Source of the DNA: Candidatus Gastranaerophilales bacterium
Lineage (GTDB): Bacteria > Cyanobacteriota > Vampirovibrionia > Gastranaerophilales > Gastranaerophilaceae
Assembly: GCA_944326565.1 (NCBI GenBank)
Contig: CALVEL010000001.1
Coordinates: forward strand, 310,001 to 374,000
DNA: 64,000 bases
Direction: 5' to 3'
Shown: positions 51,720-61,027 of the stretch, piece after piece
Position numbering within the stretch: position 1 is the stretch's first letter
How the letters are laid out: each line of letters starts with the position of its first letter
Translations under genes and position numbers: made by a program
Notes under the pieces: generated by a model
What the model saw: the letters and a program-made list of their open reading frames with translations, nothing else
Databases searched by the model: none
What the model was told of the DNA's origin: nothing

Positions 51720-52387
51720 GATTTGATGTATTGACTTTATTTCCTGAAATGATTGAGACTCATTGCAAATATAGTATTTTAAAAAGAGCGGTTGATGCCG
51801 GGATAATAGCAGTAAATACAATAAATCCAAGAGATTTTACTCTTGATAAGCACAGAAAAGTGGATGATACTCCATACGGAGGCGGTGCCGGCATGGTTTT
51901 AATGGCTCAGCCTTATGTGGATGCTTATGAAAGTATTGAAAAATTAGATAATTCTATAACAATTATGCTTTCGCCTCAAGGAGAGCCTTTGAAAGAAAAT
52001 TTGGTAAAAGATTTAGCAAATTTTGATCAAATAATATGTTTATGCGGTCATTATGAAGGGTTTGATGAAAGAATTAGGGATGTTATAAAACCTAAAGAAA
52101 TTTCTATAGGTGATTTTGTATTAACAGGCGGGGAACTACCTGCACTTTGCGTAATTGATGCAGTCAGCAGAAAAATAGAAGGAACTTTAGGTAAAATAGA
52201 AAGTGCTCAAGATGACAGTTTTTCTGATGGGCTTTTAGAATATCCTCAATATACAAAACCAAGAGAATACCGAGGTTTAAAAGTGCCAGAGGTCTTGTTA
52301 AACGGAAATCATAAAGAAATTAATGAATTTCGCCAAAATCAGAGAATTTTAAGGACTAAAATAAAGCGTCCTGATTTGTTAAATTAA
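51716..52387 (+). CDS. trmD: tRNA (guanine-37-N1)-methyltransferase
   Basis: 223-residue SPOUT enzyme that makes m1G37. It opens F-D-V-L-T-L-F-P-E-M, has P-Y-G-G-G-A-G-M-V and the trefoil-knot cofactor loops L-C-G-H-Y-E-G-F-D-E-R and S-I-G-D-F-V-L-T-G-G-E-L. Ends the rimM-trmD operon. rpsP and ffh, often found with it elsewhere, are not here; the RG-rich gene takes their place. Confidence 0.97.
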   Translation: MRFDVLTLFPEMIETHCKYSILKRAVDAGIIAVNTINPRDFTLDKHRKVDDTPYGGGAGMVLMAQPYVDAYESIEKLDNSITIMLSPQGEPLKENLVKDLANFDQIICLCGHYEGFDERIRDVIKPKEISIGDFVLTGGELPALCVIDAVSRKIEGTLGKIESAQDDSFSDGLLEYPQYTKPREYRGLKVPEVLLNGNHKEINEFRQNQRILRTKIKRPDLLN

Positions 52388-52399
52388 TTTTTTATATGC

Positions 52400-52864
52400 T
52401 TATTTTTGCAAAAATTTATTGGTGCCAAAGCCCAGTCCGTCTTTTATAAAACTAAACCCTGCATAGGCTGCTAGTGCAATACCGCTTCCACAGGCAAGCT
52501 TTTTACCTTTTGCTAAAAGAGCAGTTAAACTTAGAGTAATTGGTACAACATTTGATATCAGCATTGATCCAAGTCCAGAAAAGTATCCAATGCCAGAGTT
52601 AAAAAAGTTAAGAAAATTGCTGTCAAGCTGATATTTAAAAACTTTGTCTTTTACTTGACTTTTCAAAAGACTCGGACTATCAAGTCTTTGCGAGTTTTCA
52701 AATAAGTCCATAGAAACATTTGCATCTCTGCTTTGAGAGGTAACATCAGCTTGAAGTTTTCCGATTGTATGCGCATCACGAAAAATTAGTCCAAGTCCGA
52801 CTACTCCTGCTGTTTTTGCAAGGTATTTCCCGTAATTATTTTTTACTGCGCTAATTATATTCAT
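52400..52864 (-). CDS. Membrane protein of unknown function
   Basis: 154 residues with a hydrophobic stretch near residues 15-26 and two more in the C-terminal half (S-M-L-I-S-N-V-V-P-I-T-L-S-L and G-I-A-L-A-A-Y-A-G-F). I do not recognise it. GGTATAAG precedes the ATG. It lies 14 bases behind the HEAT-repeat-like gene and is probably co-transcribed with it; it converges on trmD. Confidence 0.6.
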   Translation of the reverse strand: MNIISAVKNNYGKYLAKTAGVVGLGLIFRDAHTIGKLQADVTSQSRDANVSMDLFENSQRLDSPSLLKSQVKDKVFKYQLDSNFLNFFNSGIGYFSGLGSMLISNVVPITLSLTALLAKGKKLACGSGIALAAYAGFSFIKDGLGFGTNKFLQK

Positions 52865-52878
52865 ATCTTATACCTTTT

Positions 52879-53775
52879 TTATTTTTTGTCTGTTTTTTCA
52901 GGGACTTCAAATTCTTTTTCAATAATGTTGCCTGACATTTTTAAAAGAATGTTTGTTGCTTGTGCTGCATCTTGACCATAGCCTGATGTCGAATTTTGCA
53001 TGTTTTTCAAAACGCCAACGGTATAGTCGTTACCTGTGCAAGTTCTGGAATCAAGCATGCTGAGTGCTAAAAATCTTATTTGTTGATTTGGATCTTGGAG
53101 CATTTTATTTATTAAAGCTGTTAAAGCAGGATCATCTTTTCTCGAGTCATCTTCTTGAAGTCTTGCAACAACTTCTTTTGCACCCATCATTCTGACTTCT
53201 TTATCTTGACTGTTTAGATAGTTTTCAAGATTTTTGATATATTCATCTGTTAATTCAACAATTTTTCTTTTTTCTATTTTTTTCTTATCATCTGTTTTAT
53301 TTGTGGTCTCTGAAGTTTCTTTTGTAGTAGTTGTTTTTTCGGTGTTTTCAGCAGAATTTTGAGTGCCTGCCGCATTAATAGCACCATTGGTTAATCCGTT
53401 ATTATTGCTGGTTTCATTAATAGGAGGCGTATTTATTGTGTTATTTACAACTGCATTTCCCCCTTGACCGCCTTGTGCTACAATTCCGCCTTGAGGGGGA
53501 ACAAATTGTTGGGTATAATAGTTGGATGGGTATGCAATTCCAGGCAAGCTTTGAGATTGCGGAAGGTTGCCAGTAGGATTTATACTGGGTATTCCGACTG
53601 AGGGATTATATATTTGGATATTTACACCTGCATAACTTGGTGGTGCTTGTGTCTGTAATTGTTGCGGGATATTTGTATATCCTTGGACTTGCTGAGGTCC
53701 AGAATTTTGTTGATTATAGGTCTGCTGAGTTACTTGTGGTAACGTTTGCTGTGATTGATTTTGTATTGATGTCAT
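52879..53775 (-). CDS. Q/N-rich protein with HEAT-like C-terminal region
   Basis: 298 residues. The first 120 are Gln/Asn/Pro-rich and low complexity (for example Q-Q-T-Y-N-Q-Q-N-S-G and V-P-P-Q-G-G-I-V-A-Q). A Thr/Lys/Glu linker (about 145-170) leads to an alpha-helical C-terminal part with HEAT-like pairs (D-K-E-V-R-M-M-G-A-K-E-V-V-A-R-L and D-P-N-Q-Q-I-R-F-L-A-L-S-M-L). HEAT repeats usually bind other proteins. There is no signal peptide. Function unknown; the next gene may be its partner. Confidence 0.65.
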   Translation of the reverse strand: MTSIQNQSQQTLPQVTQQTYNQQNSGPQQVQGYTNIPQQLQTQAPPSYAGVNIQIYNPSVGIPSINPTGNLPQSQSLPGIAYPSNYYTQQFVPPQGGIVAQGGQGGNAVVNNTINTPPINETSNNNGLTNGAINAAGTQNSAENTEKTTTTKETSETTNKTDDKKKIEKRKIVELTDEYIKNLENYLNSQDKEVRMMGAKEVVARLQEDDSRKDDPALTALINKMLQDPNQQIRFLALSMLDSRTCTGNDYTVGVLKNMQNSTSGYGQDAAQATNILLKMSGNIIEKEFEVPEKTDKK

Positions 53776-53890
53776 AACACTACCTTATTTTCCTACTTAT
53801 TTATTAAAAGTATTTTTTTAAATTTTTTTTGCTTAAATTATTAAAAGTTTAAGAAATGTTAAATATATTTTTTATCTAATGGATTTCTAA

Positions 53891-53896
53891 TATAAT
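53891..53896 (+). promoter_or_regulatory. -10 box at the second ykgJ-type gene
   Basis: TATAAT ends six bases before the ATG and there is no Shine-Dalgarno site between. No good -35 box was seen. Confidence 0.45.
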
Positions 53897-53902
53897 TAGA
53901 CT

Positions 53903-54484
53903 ATGGGAATTTACGAAGATAATTACTTATCCAAGCGTCCTCAAGAGCTTTGTCATATGTGTGGCAGATGTTGTCGTGTTGTGACGACATCAAAATCTTA
54001 TGAAGAATTAAAAGAGTTGGAAGCCAAAAACGATAATGGAGCGTGTGAATTTTTGAAAATATTTGTTCCATATCCTTCAATTGAAGCGGCTCGAGCTGTT
54101 GATAGTGAGCTTGTTGATAATGTAATTTCTCTTTTAAAAGAAGATGGGAATTATGATCCAAATAAAACAAGTTTTTATTATTGTAAATATCTATTAGATA
54201 ATAATTTGTGTTCAATTTATGAAGAAAGACCAGAACTTTGCAGACATTGTCCTTGTACTCCTTGGGCTATTGTGCCTCCTGGATGTGGATTTGAAGGGTG
54301 GCTTTTCTTAGAACGCGAAAAAGTAAAAGAAAAAATCAGAAAAGCCAAAGAAGAGCTTTTGGAATTAAAGCTTTTAAAGACCAGGAATACTGATGAAAAT
54401 ATTTTAAAAAAAATATCTTCAGTTGAACATAAAATACACTCTACAATTGAACTTTACAAAAAATATGGATCATATGACTGGTAG
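53903..54484 (+). CDS. YkgJ-family cysteine-cluster protein (second copy)
   Basis: 193 residues. The clusters are C-H-M-C-G-R-C-C-R-V-V near residues 15-25, Y-Y-C-K-Y-L, L-C-S-I-Y-E-E-R-P-E-L-C-R-H-C-P-C-T-P and P-P-G-C-G-F. A Lys/Glu coiled-coil-like tail follows (about 135-175). It is a divergent paralogue of the protein at 46980. Metal and role unknown. It faces the GH57 gene tail to tail. Confidence 0.82.
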   Translation: MGIYEDNYLSKRPQELCHMCGRCCRVVTTSKSYEELKELEAKNDNGACEFLKIFVPYPSIEAARAVDSELVDNVISLLKEDGNYDPNKTSFYYCKYLLDNNLCSIYEERPELCRHCPCTPWAIVPPGCGFEGWLFLEREKVKEKIRKAKEELLELKLLKTRNTDENILKKISSVEHKIHSTIELYKKYGSYDW

Positions 54485-54486
54485 AT

Positions 54487-56988
54487 TTAATTTGGCATTT
54501 TGGCAAGTTTTGTTTTGTAAAATTCTGTATTAATATTTAGTTTTGATCCAATATCAAGAAGCATATCAATAAATTTTTTGTCATTGGGTCTGTGCGAATT
54601 TTGGCTTGAATCAATTATATCGCCAATTTTATGATAAATTTTTGTGAAATATATATTTTGCGCTTCTGAAATATCAATTTCCAGTTCTAATTTTTCAACG
54701 TAATCAAATAGCTCAAGTACAACATCAGCTTGTTGTATTTCAAAACTGTATGCAAGACGGTTTATATTTTGAAGAATTTTTTTGCTGAAAATTTTATTTG
54801 AAGGCTGTTTATCAAGTTTAATTCCCATTTTTTTAGTTTCATAGTTAATATCGGAAGCCTCTTGAAGTATTGCAGGCTCAACAAATCCATTTGAATCTTT
54901 AATAAGTTCATTAAATTTTTTGCCTAAGGTGTATTCAGCTGCAATTTTAAATTCATTTGGAATTGATAATCCGAGATTTTGCATTTGATATATAGAACTT
55001 TTACCTTCGTTGTACATTTCTTGGTATATTTGAGCAAATTTTTGCATTTTGCCTTTAAGAAGTATTTGTAAAATTTTTCTCCTTTCTTCTATAAATATGT
55101 CTTTAAGAGTATAGTAATCTTTACCAAAGTATTCATCTAACGCTCTTATTATTTCGGTTAACGGATTAAGCATGAATGTTTTCATTAACTCGCTTTTCAT
55201 GTCATTATATTCGTTTTCTTCAGAATACTCTTTAATTGCGCAATGGAAGTCTCCACCGGAATATTGCATAAGAGCAAATACAAGATTAAGTTTTTGTAGT
55301 GTAATCATTGATTGTAATTCAATATGTCCGATTACCAGATTTGAATTACCTTTTTGAATTTTTTGGTAATCATGGCGTTTTATAGTATAGCAGTATACGT
55401 TTTCTTCATCTTCAAAATCCTGATACAATGAAGAAATAGCCCACAAACTAGCTATTTGTTTAGAAGTTACAATTGATGGTTTTACAAAGTTATTAAAGAT
55501 ATCTTTCCCTGTTCCATATTCATTAATGTTGCTTTTAGCTTCAGAAAGAATCTCTTTAAAATGGGTCTCAAAATCTTTTTTGGTAAATCTTGCAGCTAGC
55601 TGCATTGCTCGTGCTGCGTATTTCATTATTTGAACAGTCTCTATTCCTGAAATTTCAGAGAAAAACCACCCGCAGCTTGTATACATTAACATTGCTTGTC
55701 TTTGAATTTCCAATAATTCCATGGCTTTAACTTTTTGGTCATCTGATAAGTTTTGTAGAAAGTTTTCTCTTTGAAACTTTAAGACATTCATTATGTTTCT
55801 GTCTAAAATAACATCAATGTAGTTATTTCTGACTTCCCAGCAATTTTTGTTAAAATATTTAGGACCTTCTTCCTCAAAGACTTTAGACAATTCATCTCTC
55901 AGATAATCAAGAGCATTTCTTAGTGGTTTTCTCCACTTTTGATTCCAGCCAGGATGACCGCCTGTTGAGCATCCGCAATCTTCTTTCCAGCGACCTACTC
56001 CATGGAAACAACTCCAGCTTGAGGCTTGTTTTATATCTACTTCATAATCACTTCTGTATTTTTCAAGGTATTCACCGTAATTTGTTATTGTGAATCCTTC
56101 TTCTTTTGCTTTAATTTGCAGAACATATGCAAGAGCCATATCTCCAAATTTTGTATGGTGTCCATAGCTTTCACCATCGGTTGCTATATTTACTAATTGA
56201 GGATAATCTCGGCAATCGGATACACCTTCTTTAAGTCTTTTTGCAAACTTATTACCATCTTTTAAAAGTTCATCAAATGCAACAGAACGTGAAATTGCGC
56301 CATCATAAAAGAATAAATCAATATATTTGCCAGGTGCTGATTTGATGTAGTAGCGGTATGATCTTGCAGGATCGATATTACCCCAGCTTACATCAGACCA
56401 TTCTTTACTTTTTTCTTTTCTTATTTTTAAAGCTTGATATGGTGATAATACAGTAAATTTTATACCGTTTTCTTCTAGGATTCTTAAAGTATCGTCATCA
56501 ACGGCAGTTTCAGCAAGCCACATACCTTCAGGTTTTCTGCCAAAACGATATTCAAAATCTCTTATACCCCATTTTACCTGTGTTATTTTATCATTTTCAT
56601 TTGCTAGGGGCATAATTATATGGTTATATACCTGAGCCATGGCATTTCCATGTCCTGAATGTTCGTTCACACTTTCAATATCAGCTTTTATAATTCTTTC
56701 ATATGTAAGCGGAGCAAACTGTTCCATCCATGATAATAAAGTCGGACCAAAGTTAAAACTCATATGCTCATAGTTATTTACAACATCAAGAATTCTGTTT
56801 CTGCTATCTACTATTTTAGATACAGAGTTAGGATTATAGCATTCCTGGTTTATTCTTTCATTCCAGTCATGAAATGGCAGAGCGCTGTCTTGCAATTCAA
56901 TAGCTTCAAGCCAAGGATTTTCTCTTGGCGGTTGATAGAAGTGTCCATGTATTGTTAAAAATTTTGGGTTTGTTTTCTTATCTGTCAT
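54487..56988 (-). CDS. Glycoside hydrolase family 57 protein with DUF3536
   Basis: 833 residues. The N-terminal GH57 barrel begins I-H-G-H-F-Y-Q-P-P-R-E-N-P-W and has S-F-N-F-G-P-T, G-M-W-L-A-E-T-A-V (with the nucleophile-type Glu) and A-T-D-G-E-S-Y-G-H-H. The rest matches the DUF3536-type helical extension (C-S-W-F-F-S-E-I-S-like C-G-W-F-F-S-E-I-S-G). GH57 enzymes act on alpha-glucans (amylase, branching enzyme); the precise reaction of the DUF3536 group is not established. The protein lacks a signal peptide, so it is probably an intracellular glycogen or maltodextrin enzyme. AGGAG precedes the ATG. Confidence 0.9.
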   Translation of the reverse strand: MTDKKTNPKFLTIHGHFYQPPRENPWLEAIELQDSALPFHDWNERINQECYNPNSVSKIVDSRNRILDVVNNYEHMSFNFGPTLLSWMEQFAPLTYERIIKADIESVNEHSGHGNAMAQVYNHIIMPLANENDKITQVKWGIRDFEYRFGRKPEGMWLAETAVDDDTLRILEENGIKFTVLSPYQALKIRKEKSKEWSDVSWGNIDPARSYRYYIKSAPGKYIDLFFYDGAISRSVAFDELLKDGNKFAKRLKEGVSDCRDYPQLVNIATDGESYGHHTKFGDMALAYVLQIKAKEEGFTITNYGEYLEKYRSDYEVDIKQASSWSCFHGVGRWKEDCGCSTGGHPGWNQKWRKPLRNALDYLRDELSKVFEEEGPKYFNKNCWEVRNNYIDVILDRNIMNVLKFQRENFLQNLSDDQKVKAMELLEIQRQAMLMYTSCGWFFSEISGIETVQIMKYAARAMQLAARFTKKDFETHFKEILSEAKSNINEYGTGKDIFNNFVKPSIVTSKQIASLWAISSLYQDFEDEENVYCYTIKRHDYQKIQKGNSNLVIGHIELQSMITLQKLNLVFALMQYSGGDFHCAIKEYSEENEYNDMKSELMKTFMLNPLTEIIRALDEYFGKDYYTLKDIFIEERRKILQILLKGKMQKFAQIYQEMYNEGKSSIYQMQNLGLSIPNEFKIAAEYTLGKKFNELIKDSNGFVEPAILQEASDINYETKKMGIKLDKQPSNKIFSKKILQNINRLAYSFEIQQADVVLELFDYVEKLELEIDISEAQNIYFTKIYHKIGDIIDSSQNSHRPNDKKFIDMLLDIGSKLNINTEFYKTKLAKMPN

Positions 56989-57023
56989 TTCTTAACTCCT
57001 AGAATGCGTTCAATATTTCTTTT

Positions 57024-57542
57024 TTATTTTTTTTCAGTTTCTTTGGGTTTAGTGGTTAAAACTTTAAATTGTTCTACATCCATCCATACATCGCCTAATG
57101 CAGTAGAAAATACTTTACCTGCAAATTCGATTTCATCGCCAGCATTTAAGTCTATATGTTTTTCGGCTTCTGGGCGTTTTAAAAATATCTTGAGTTCTGA
57201 TAACGGTACATTATGATCAGTTACGTCAGGTCGTTGGATTAAAAAAGTTATATAATCCTCAGAACTTTTCATTGCTGGTTTGTAATCCAAGCCAAGTGTT
57301 GAAAATTTATCAAATTTTCCCTTAACTTTTACATATTTATTAAGGTAGAAAGAAGGGTTTTGAACCATATCAAGAGGTTGTACCTGCATATAATTTTTGG
57401 TAGCCGTAGGTGTTGTTACTGCAAGTAACGGATTTTCAAGATTTATGCCTGCATTGTTGCCTATTAAACTTCCAGTTGTTGCAAAAACGCTTAAACCTGT
57501 TGATAAAAATATTATTGGCAATATATATTTAATTTTACCCAT
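57024..57542 (-). CDS. Secreted OB-fold-like protein
   Basis: 172 residues with a signal peptide (about 1-22, ending V-F-A). The body has a pattern of short beta strands (Y-V-K-V-K-G-K-F-D-K, D-Y-I-T-F-L-I-Q-R, D-E-I-E-F-A-G-K-V-F) that recalls an OB-fold, of the kind seen in periplasmic tRNA_anti-like proteins. This is a fold guess only. GGGGAATAAA precedes the ATG. It is upstream of GH57 on the same strand. Confidence 0.6.
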   Translation of the reverse strand: MGKIKYILPIIFLSTGLSVFATTGSLIGNNAGINLENPLLAVTTPTATKNYMQVQPLDMVQNPSFYLNKYVKVKGKFDKFSTLGLDYKPAMKSSEDYITFLIQRPDVTDHNVPLSELKIFLKRPEAEKHIDLNAGDEIEFAGKVFSTALGDVWMDVEQFKVLTTKPKETEKK

Positions 57543-57839
57543 TTTATTCCCCTTTTTTGTCTCTCTACGATTAATATTCTACCACATAATTTAAATTTTT
57601 GTATAGTATATCGATTCGGTAATATATTCTGTTAAGTTTGATATTATCCATGCGGCTATTGCTTGATTTTCGCCTTATTACATCACAAATATTTTTACTG
57701 TAATCATTTTTTTATATGATTGTAATTTATTTTTGTTTAATACATTATGTATATACTAAAGCTATGGATTAGATATCCAAAATTTATAATTAAATATTTA
57801 TAAATTTTACCCCAACTTACAATATATAGGAATAAATAA

Positions 57840-58778
57840 ATGAATAATTTATTTAAAGTTATATTGCTCTGTGCAATACTCTCAAATACATTTACCCCAT
57901 GTTTTTCTGCAGATCTATCTATAAATGCGGCAAATGAGATAGCTCATTTGCCTTTGGCAGGAGTGCCAGTAGATAGAAATAAAAATAATATTTCGGAGGA
58001 TGGATTAAAAATGGAAACTCCTTATATAGAGCAGAATGAGTCTGATAATAATATAGAAAATGTCCCTGCGGATGTTACAGACTATTTAGAAGATGCAAGT
58101 AAATCCGTATGTCCTTTGGATAATAATTTAATACCTCAGGTCGGTACAATAGAAAATTTTAAATCAGCATATAAATGTCTTGCAGGCAAAGAGTTGTCAG
58201 CTATTATGCTGGAAAAGGGTAGAACTTTTGAGGTAAAGTCCATGCAAGCTATGTCTTATGAATCTGTTGGTGGAACAGAGGTTAAATTCGAATCTTTGTA
58301 TCCTGAGCGTGTTTTACTTGACAAAGCTCCACAAAAACTTGTATTTACAGGTGAAATAATAAAAAATAAACCACCCAGAAAAGGAGGAGGAACGGGAACT
58401 TTGAAAGTAATGATTAAAAATGTAAAATTTGAAAACATTACTTATCCTGCAGAAGCTTATATAACAAAAATGAATAAAAAAGGTGTATTTTTTGGGGCTG
58501 TTGCGGGACCTTCTAACTATAAAAATAATCTTACTGATACTGCAAATAATGGTACTATTCATACAATATATAAGGACCCATGCAAAACAACAGCTGATGA
58601 GTGTGTACATGCAGCAGCAAAGCCCTTTTATTTTTTGACCGGAGCATTACTTCAGACTGCAGATTTATTTATATCGCCAATAGTAGCCTTTTTTATACCA
58701 GGAAATGAGGTGTATATACCGGAAGGAACAGAGTTTGAAATTAAATTAGAAAATGATATTCCTATTCTTGAAATCTAG
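57840..58778 (+). CDS. Secreted protein of unknown function, paralogue of the one at 40 kb
   Basis: 312 residues with a signal peptide (about 1-24, ending C-F-S-A). The body aligns with the protein at 39992-40885 over about 200 residues, including the closing I-P-E-G-T-E-F-E-I-K-L. It has an extra insert with a cysteine pair (D-P-C-K-T-T-A-D-E-C). A G-G-G-T-G-T-L turn lies where the other has G-N-G-G. Family not recognised. ATG is preceded by a weak AGGAAT. ATACAT-T-ATGTAT upstream (about 57743) may be a small operator. Confidence 0.72.
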   Translation: MNNLFKVILLCAILSNTFTPCFSADLSINAANEIAHLPLAGVPVDRNKNNISEDGLKMETPYIEQNESDNNIENVPADVTDYLEDASKSVCPLDNNLIPQVGTIENFKSAYKCLAGKELSAIMLEKGRTFEVKSMQAMSYESVGGTEVKFESLYPERVLLDKAPQKLVFTGEIIKNKPPRKGGGTGTLKVMIKNVKFENITYPAEAYITKMNKKGVFFGAVAGPSNYKNNLTDTANNGTIHTIYKDPCKTTADECVHAAAKPFYFLTGALLQTADLFISPIVAFFIPGNEVYIPEGTEFEIKLENDIPILEI

Positions 58779-58851
58779 TTCAAAAATTAATTTTTCCTTA
58801 TGTTAATTGAGTTTTTTTCTTTTTGTGCTAATATTTGATTAAAGTTTAATG

Positions 58852-58872
58852 GAGTACTATGTATAAGTACTC
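58852..58872 (+). repeat. Hairpin ahead of PEP carboxykinase gene
   Basis: GAGTACT and AGTACTC form a perfect 7-bp stem with a 7-base loop, just upstream of the GAAGGAG ribosome site. It could set mRNA stability or translation. Confidence 0.4.
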
Positions 58873-58890
58873 AATAGAAGGAGAATTATT

Positions 58891-60552
58891 ATGGCTACAA
58901 AAGAATTTTTTACAAATTCAGAAGAGTTAAAACAGCTTATGTCAGCTGCAAGAGCTACGATTACTGCTCCTTTCTTCGGTAACAATGTAGAAGAAGTTAA
59001 GTCAGTATCTGAAGCTTACAAATTAGCAAAAAACAGCCCCGGAACTATTGAATTAACCGGCATGCCTGTTTACAAACCTGAAAAAATAGGTCTTCCCCAA
59101 GGTGCAAATCAATTATTGTTCAACGATGGTACTGTAGTTGGTCGTTGTGCTGCTGCAAGAAAAATCGTTGGCGAACCAAACTGCGATTTAAAATATTTGT
59201 TGCCAATTATTCGTGAAGCAATTTATGCAACACGCGATAAACTGATGTATAAAACTGAAGTTGTTGTTGGTTTGGAAGAAGATTTCATGGTAAAAGCTCA
59301 CTTGATGATTCCTGAAGGCTTTGAAAATATCATGTATTCTTGGATGTTAAACTTCCAATACATTAACGAAGCATATGCAAATATGTATGCTGAATCAAGA
59401 GAATTACCAGATGGTGACATATATGTATTCTCTGATCCTGATTGGTCACACCCTGATTTCCCATACGGTTTGACATTCTTTGATCCTGAACATAACTGTG
59501 CAGCTATTTTAGGTATGAGATACTTTGGTGAACACAAAAAAGGTACATTGACTTTAGCATGGGGATGTGCAGCTCGTAATGGTTATGCATCTTGCCATGG
59601 TGGTATGAAACGTTATAACTTAGATAATGGCGATTCATTCCAAGTTGCTGTATTTGGTCTTTCAGGATCAGGTAAATCAACTATCACTCATGCTAAACAC
59701 AATAACAAATACAATATTACAGTGTTGCATGATGATGCATTTATTATCAATGTTCATGACAAATATACAATCGCTTTAGAACCTGCTTACTTTGACAAAA
59801 CTGCAGATTACCCAATTGGTTGCGAAGATAATAAATATATCTTGACTCAACAAAACGCTGGTGCTATTCAAATGGCTGACGGTAAAGTTGTATCAGTTAC
59901 TGAAGATATCAGAAACGGTAACGGCCGTGCTGTAAAATCTAAACTTTGGTCACCAAACAGAGTTGATAGAATTGATCAACCTATTAATGCTATTTTCTGG
60001 TTGATGAAAGATCCTACAATTCCTCCTGTACTTAAATTATCAGGTGCTTCTTTAGGATCTGCAATGGGTGCTACATTGGCTACTAAACGTTCTTCAGCTG
60101 AAAGATTGGCTGCTGGTGTTGATCCAAATGCATTAGTTGTTGAACCTTATGCAAACCCATTCAGAGTATATCCTCTATCTGTTGACTATACAAGATTTAA
60201 ACAATTAATCGCTGATGGCGTTGATTGCTACATCTTGAATACAGGTGAATTTATGGGTACAAAAGTTAAACCGGCTCACACTTTAGGAATTATTGAAGCT
60301 ATCGTTGAAGGTACTGCTAAGTTCCACAAATGGGAAGGTTTCTCAGATATCGAAATTATGGATGTTGAAGGATTTGACGCTTCATTCTCTAATAAAGAAT
60401 ATGCTCAACAATTTGTTGCTCGTATGAACGACAGAATCAACTTCGTAAAATCAAGAGAAACAGAAAAAGCCGGTATTGATAAATTACCTGCTGATGCTTT
60501 GGAAGCTCTTGAAGCTGTTGTTAAGGAAGCATCTGCTGTTGCAGCTGTTTAG
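58891..60552 (+). CDS. pckA: ATP-dependent phosphoenolpyruvate carboxykinase-like protein
   Basis: 553 residues. Interconverts oxaloacetate + ATP and PEP + CO2 + ADP. The kinase-1a loop is G256-L-S-G-S-G-K-S-T264, and the downstream L-H-D-D-A-F and R-S-S-A-E-R-L segments fit PEPCK kinase-2 and later regions. The N-terminal domain (about 1-230) is more distant from the E. coli enzyme, so this is a divergent member and the direction of reaction (anaplerotic or gluconeogenic) is not clear. GAAGGAGAA precedes the ATG and a strong terminator follows. Confidence 0.82.
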   Translation: MATKEFFTNSEELKQLMSAARATITAPFFGNNVEEVKSVSEAYKLAKNSPGTIELTGMPVYKPEKIGLPQGANQLLFNDGTVVGRCAAARKIVGEPNCDLKYLLPIIREAIYATRDKLMYKTEVVVGLEEDFMVKAHLMIPEGFENIMYSWMLNFQYINEAYANMYAESRELPDGDIYVFSDPDWSHPDFPYGLTFFDPEHNCAAILGMRYFGEHKKGTLTLAWGCAARNGYASCHGGMKRYNLDNGDSFQVAVFGLSGSGKSTITHAKHNNKYNITVLHDDAFIINVHDKYTIALEPAYFDKTADYPIGCEDNKYILTQQNAGAIQMADGKVVSVTEDIRNGNGRAVKSKLWSPNRVDRIDQPINAIFWLMKDPTIPPVLKLSGASLGSAMGATLATKRSSAERLAAGVDPNALVVEPYANPFRVYPLSVDYTRFKQLIADGVDCYILNTGEFMGTKVKPAHTLGIIEAIVEGTAKFHKWEGFSDIEIMDVEGFDASFSNKEYAQQFVARMNDRINFVKSRETEKAGIDKLPADALEALEAVVKEASAVAAV

Positions 60553-60576
60553 TTGATTGTAACTAATATATAAAAG

Positions 60577-60612
60577 AAAAGACCTGAATTAGTTTTAATT
60601 CAGGTCTTTTTC
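60577..60612 (+). terminator. Terminator after PEP carboxykinase gene
   Basis: AAAAGACCTGAATT, six bases, AATTCAGGTCTTTT: a 14-bp perfect stem followed by T residues. Confidence 0.9.
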
Positions 60613-60703
60613 AATTAAAACAAGTTAAAAAATATAAAAAAAAGACTCAACATTTCTGCTAAGCCTTAGTATATCAAACGTGAAAACCATTGATATTTAT
60701 AAA

Positions 60704-60732
60704 TTTGTACATAGTATTGTAACTTATATAAT
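60704..60732 (+). promoter_or_regulatory. Promoter of candidate structured RNA
   Basis: TTGTAC (60704-60709), 17 bases, perfect TATAAT (60727-60732). No open frame follows for about 290 bases, so it should make a non-coding transcript or a long leader. Confidence 0.55.
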
Positions 60733-60739
60733 GAGAATT

Positions 60740-60863
60740 CTATTATTTTTAGGGAAGTAAGCTTGTAATATTTTAACCAAACCGCAAAAGAAAAAATCTT
60801 GTCGCAACCCCGAAAAAGTGCTTGGATACCACAAGCTTACATAATCATAATAACTTTTTTTTT
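60740..60863 (+). ncRNA. Candidate structured RNA of unknown class
   Basis: Directly behind a sigma-70 promoter lies a closing stem GTAAGCTTGT (60757-60766) with ACAAGCTTAC (60831-60840), 10 bp and perfect, enclosing 64 bases. Within it, AACCAA / TTGG can extend the helix, AAGA/TCTT can form a small hairpin, and A-rich single strands with CCGC and CCCCG alternate. A run of ten T at about 60854 could end it. It does not look like SRP RNA, 6S RNA, tmRNA or a riboswitch class I know. The 475-base gap between pckA and the next gene otherwise holds a palindrome at 60920 and no gene. Confidence 0.45.
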
Positions 60864-60919
60864 TCACTTTTTCACCACTCAAAAGAATAACTTTTATATG
60901 TAAAAACTAACGATGTAGC

Positions 60920-60937
60920 ACTAATTCTTAAGAATTA
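60920..60937. repeat. 18-base perfect palindrome
   Basis: CTAATTCTTAAGAATTAG, two 9-base arms without a spacer, about 90 bases before the start of the next gene. It may be an operator. A weaker inverted repeat (ATCCTA...TAGGAT) follows at about 60962-60987. Confidence 0.4.
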
Positions 60938-61027
60938 GAAATTTATTTTACGTTATATGTATGATCCTATTTTAATTGTGTTAGGATATACTGATCACTT
61001 TGGTGCGATATTTGGGAGTAAAATTTT

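Noticed and set aside
53776-53902. Additional small gene in the AT-rich gap before the second ykgJ-type gene
   Set aside because: No open frame with a start and ribosome site; the gap seems to hold only divergent promoters.
60740-60863. SRP RNA, 6S RNA or tmRNA at this place
   Set aside because: The SRP tetraloop region, the long open 6S bubble and the tRNA-like ends of tmRNA were all looked for and not found.
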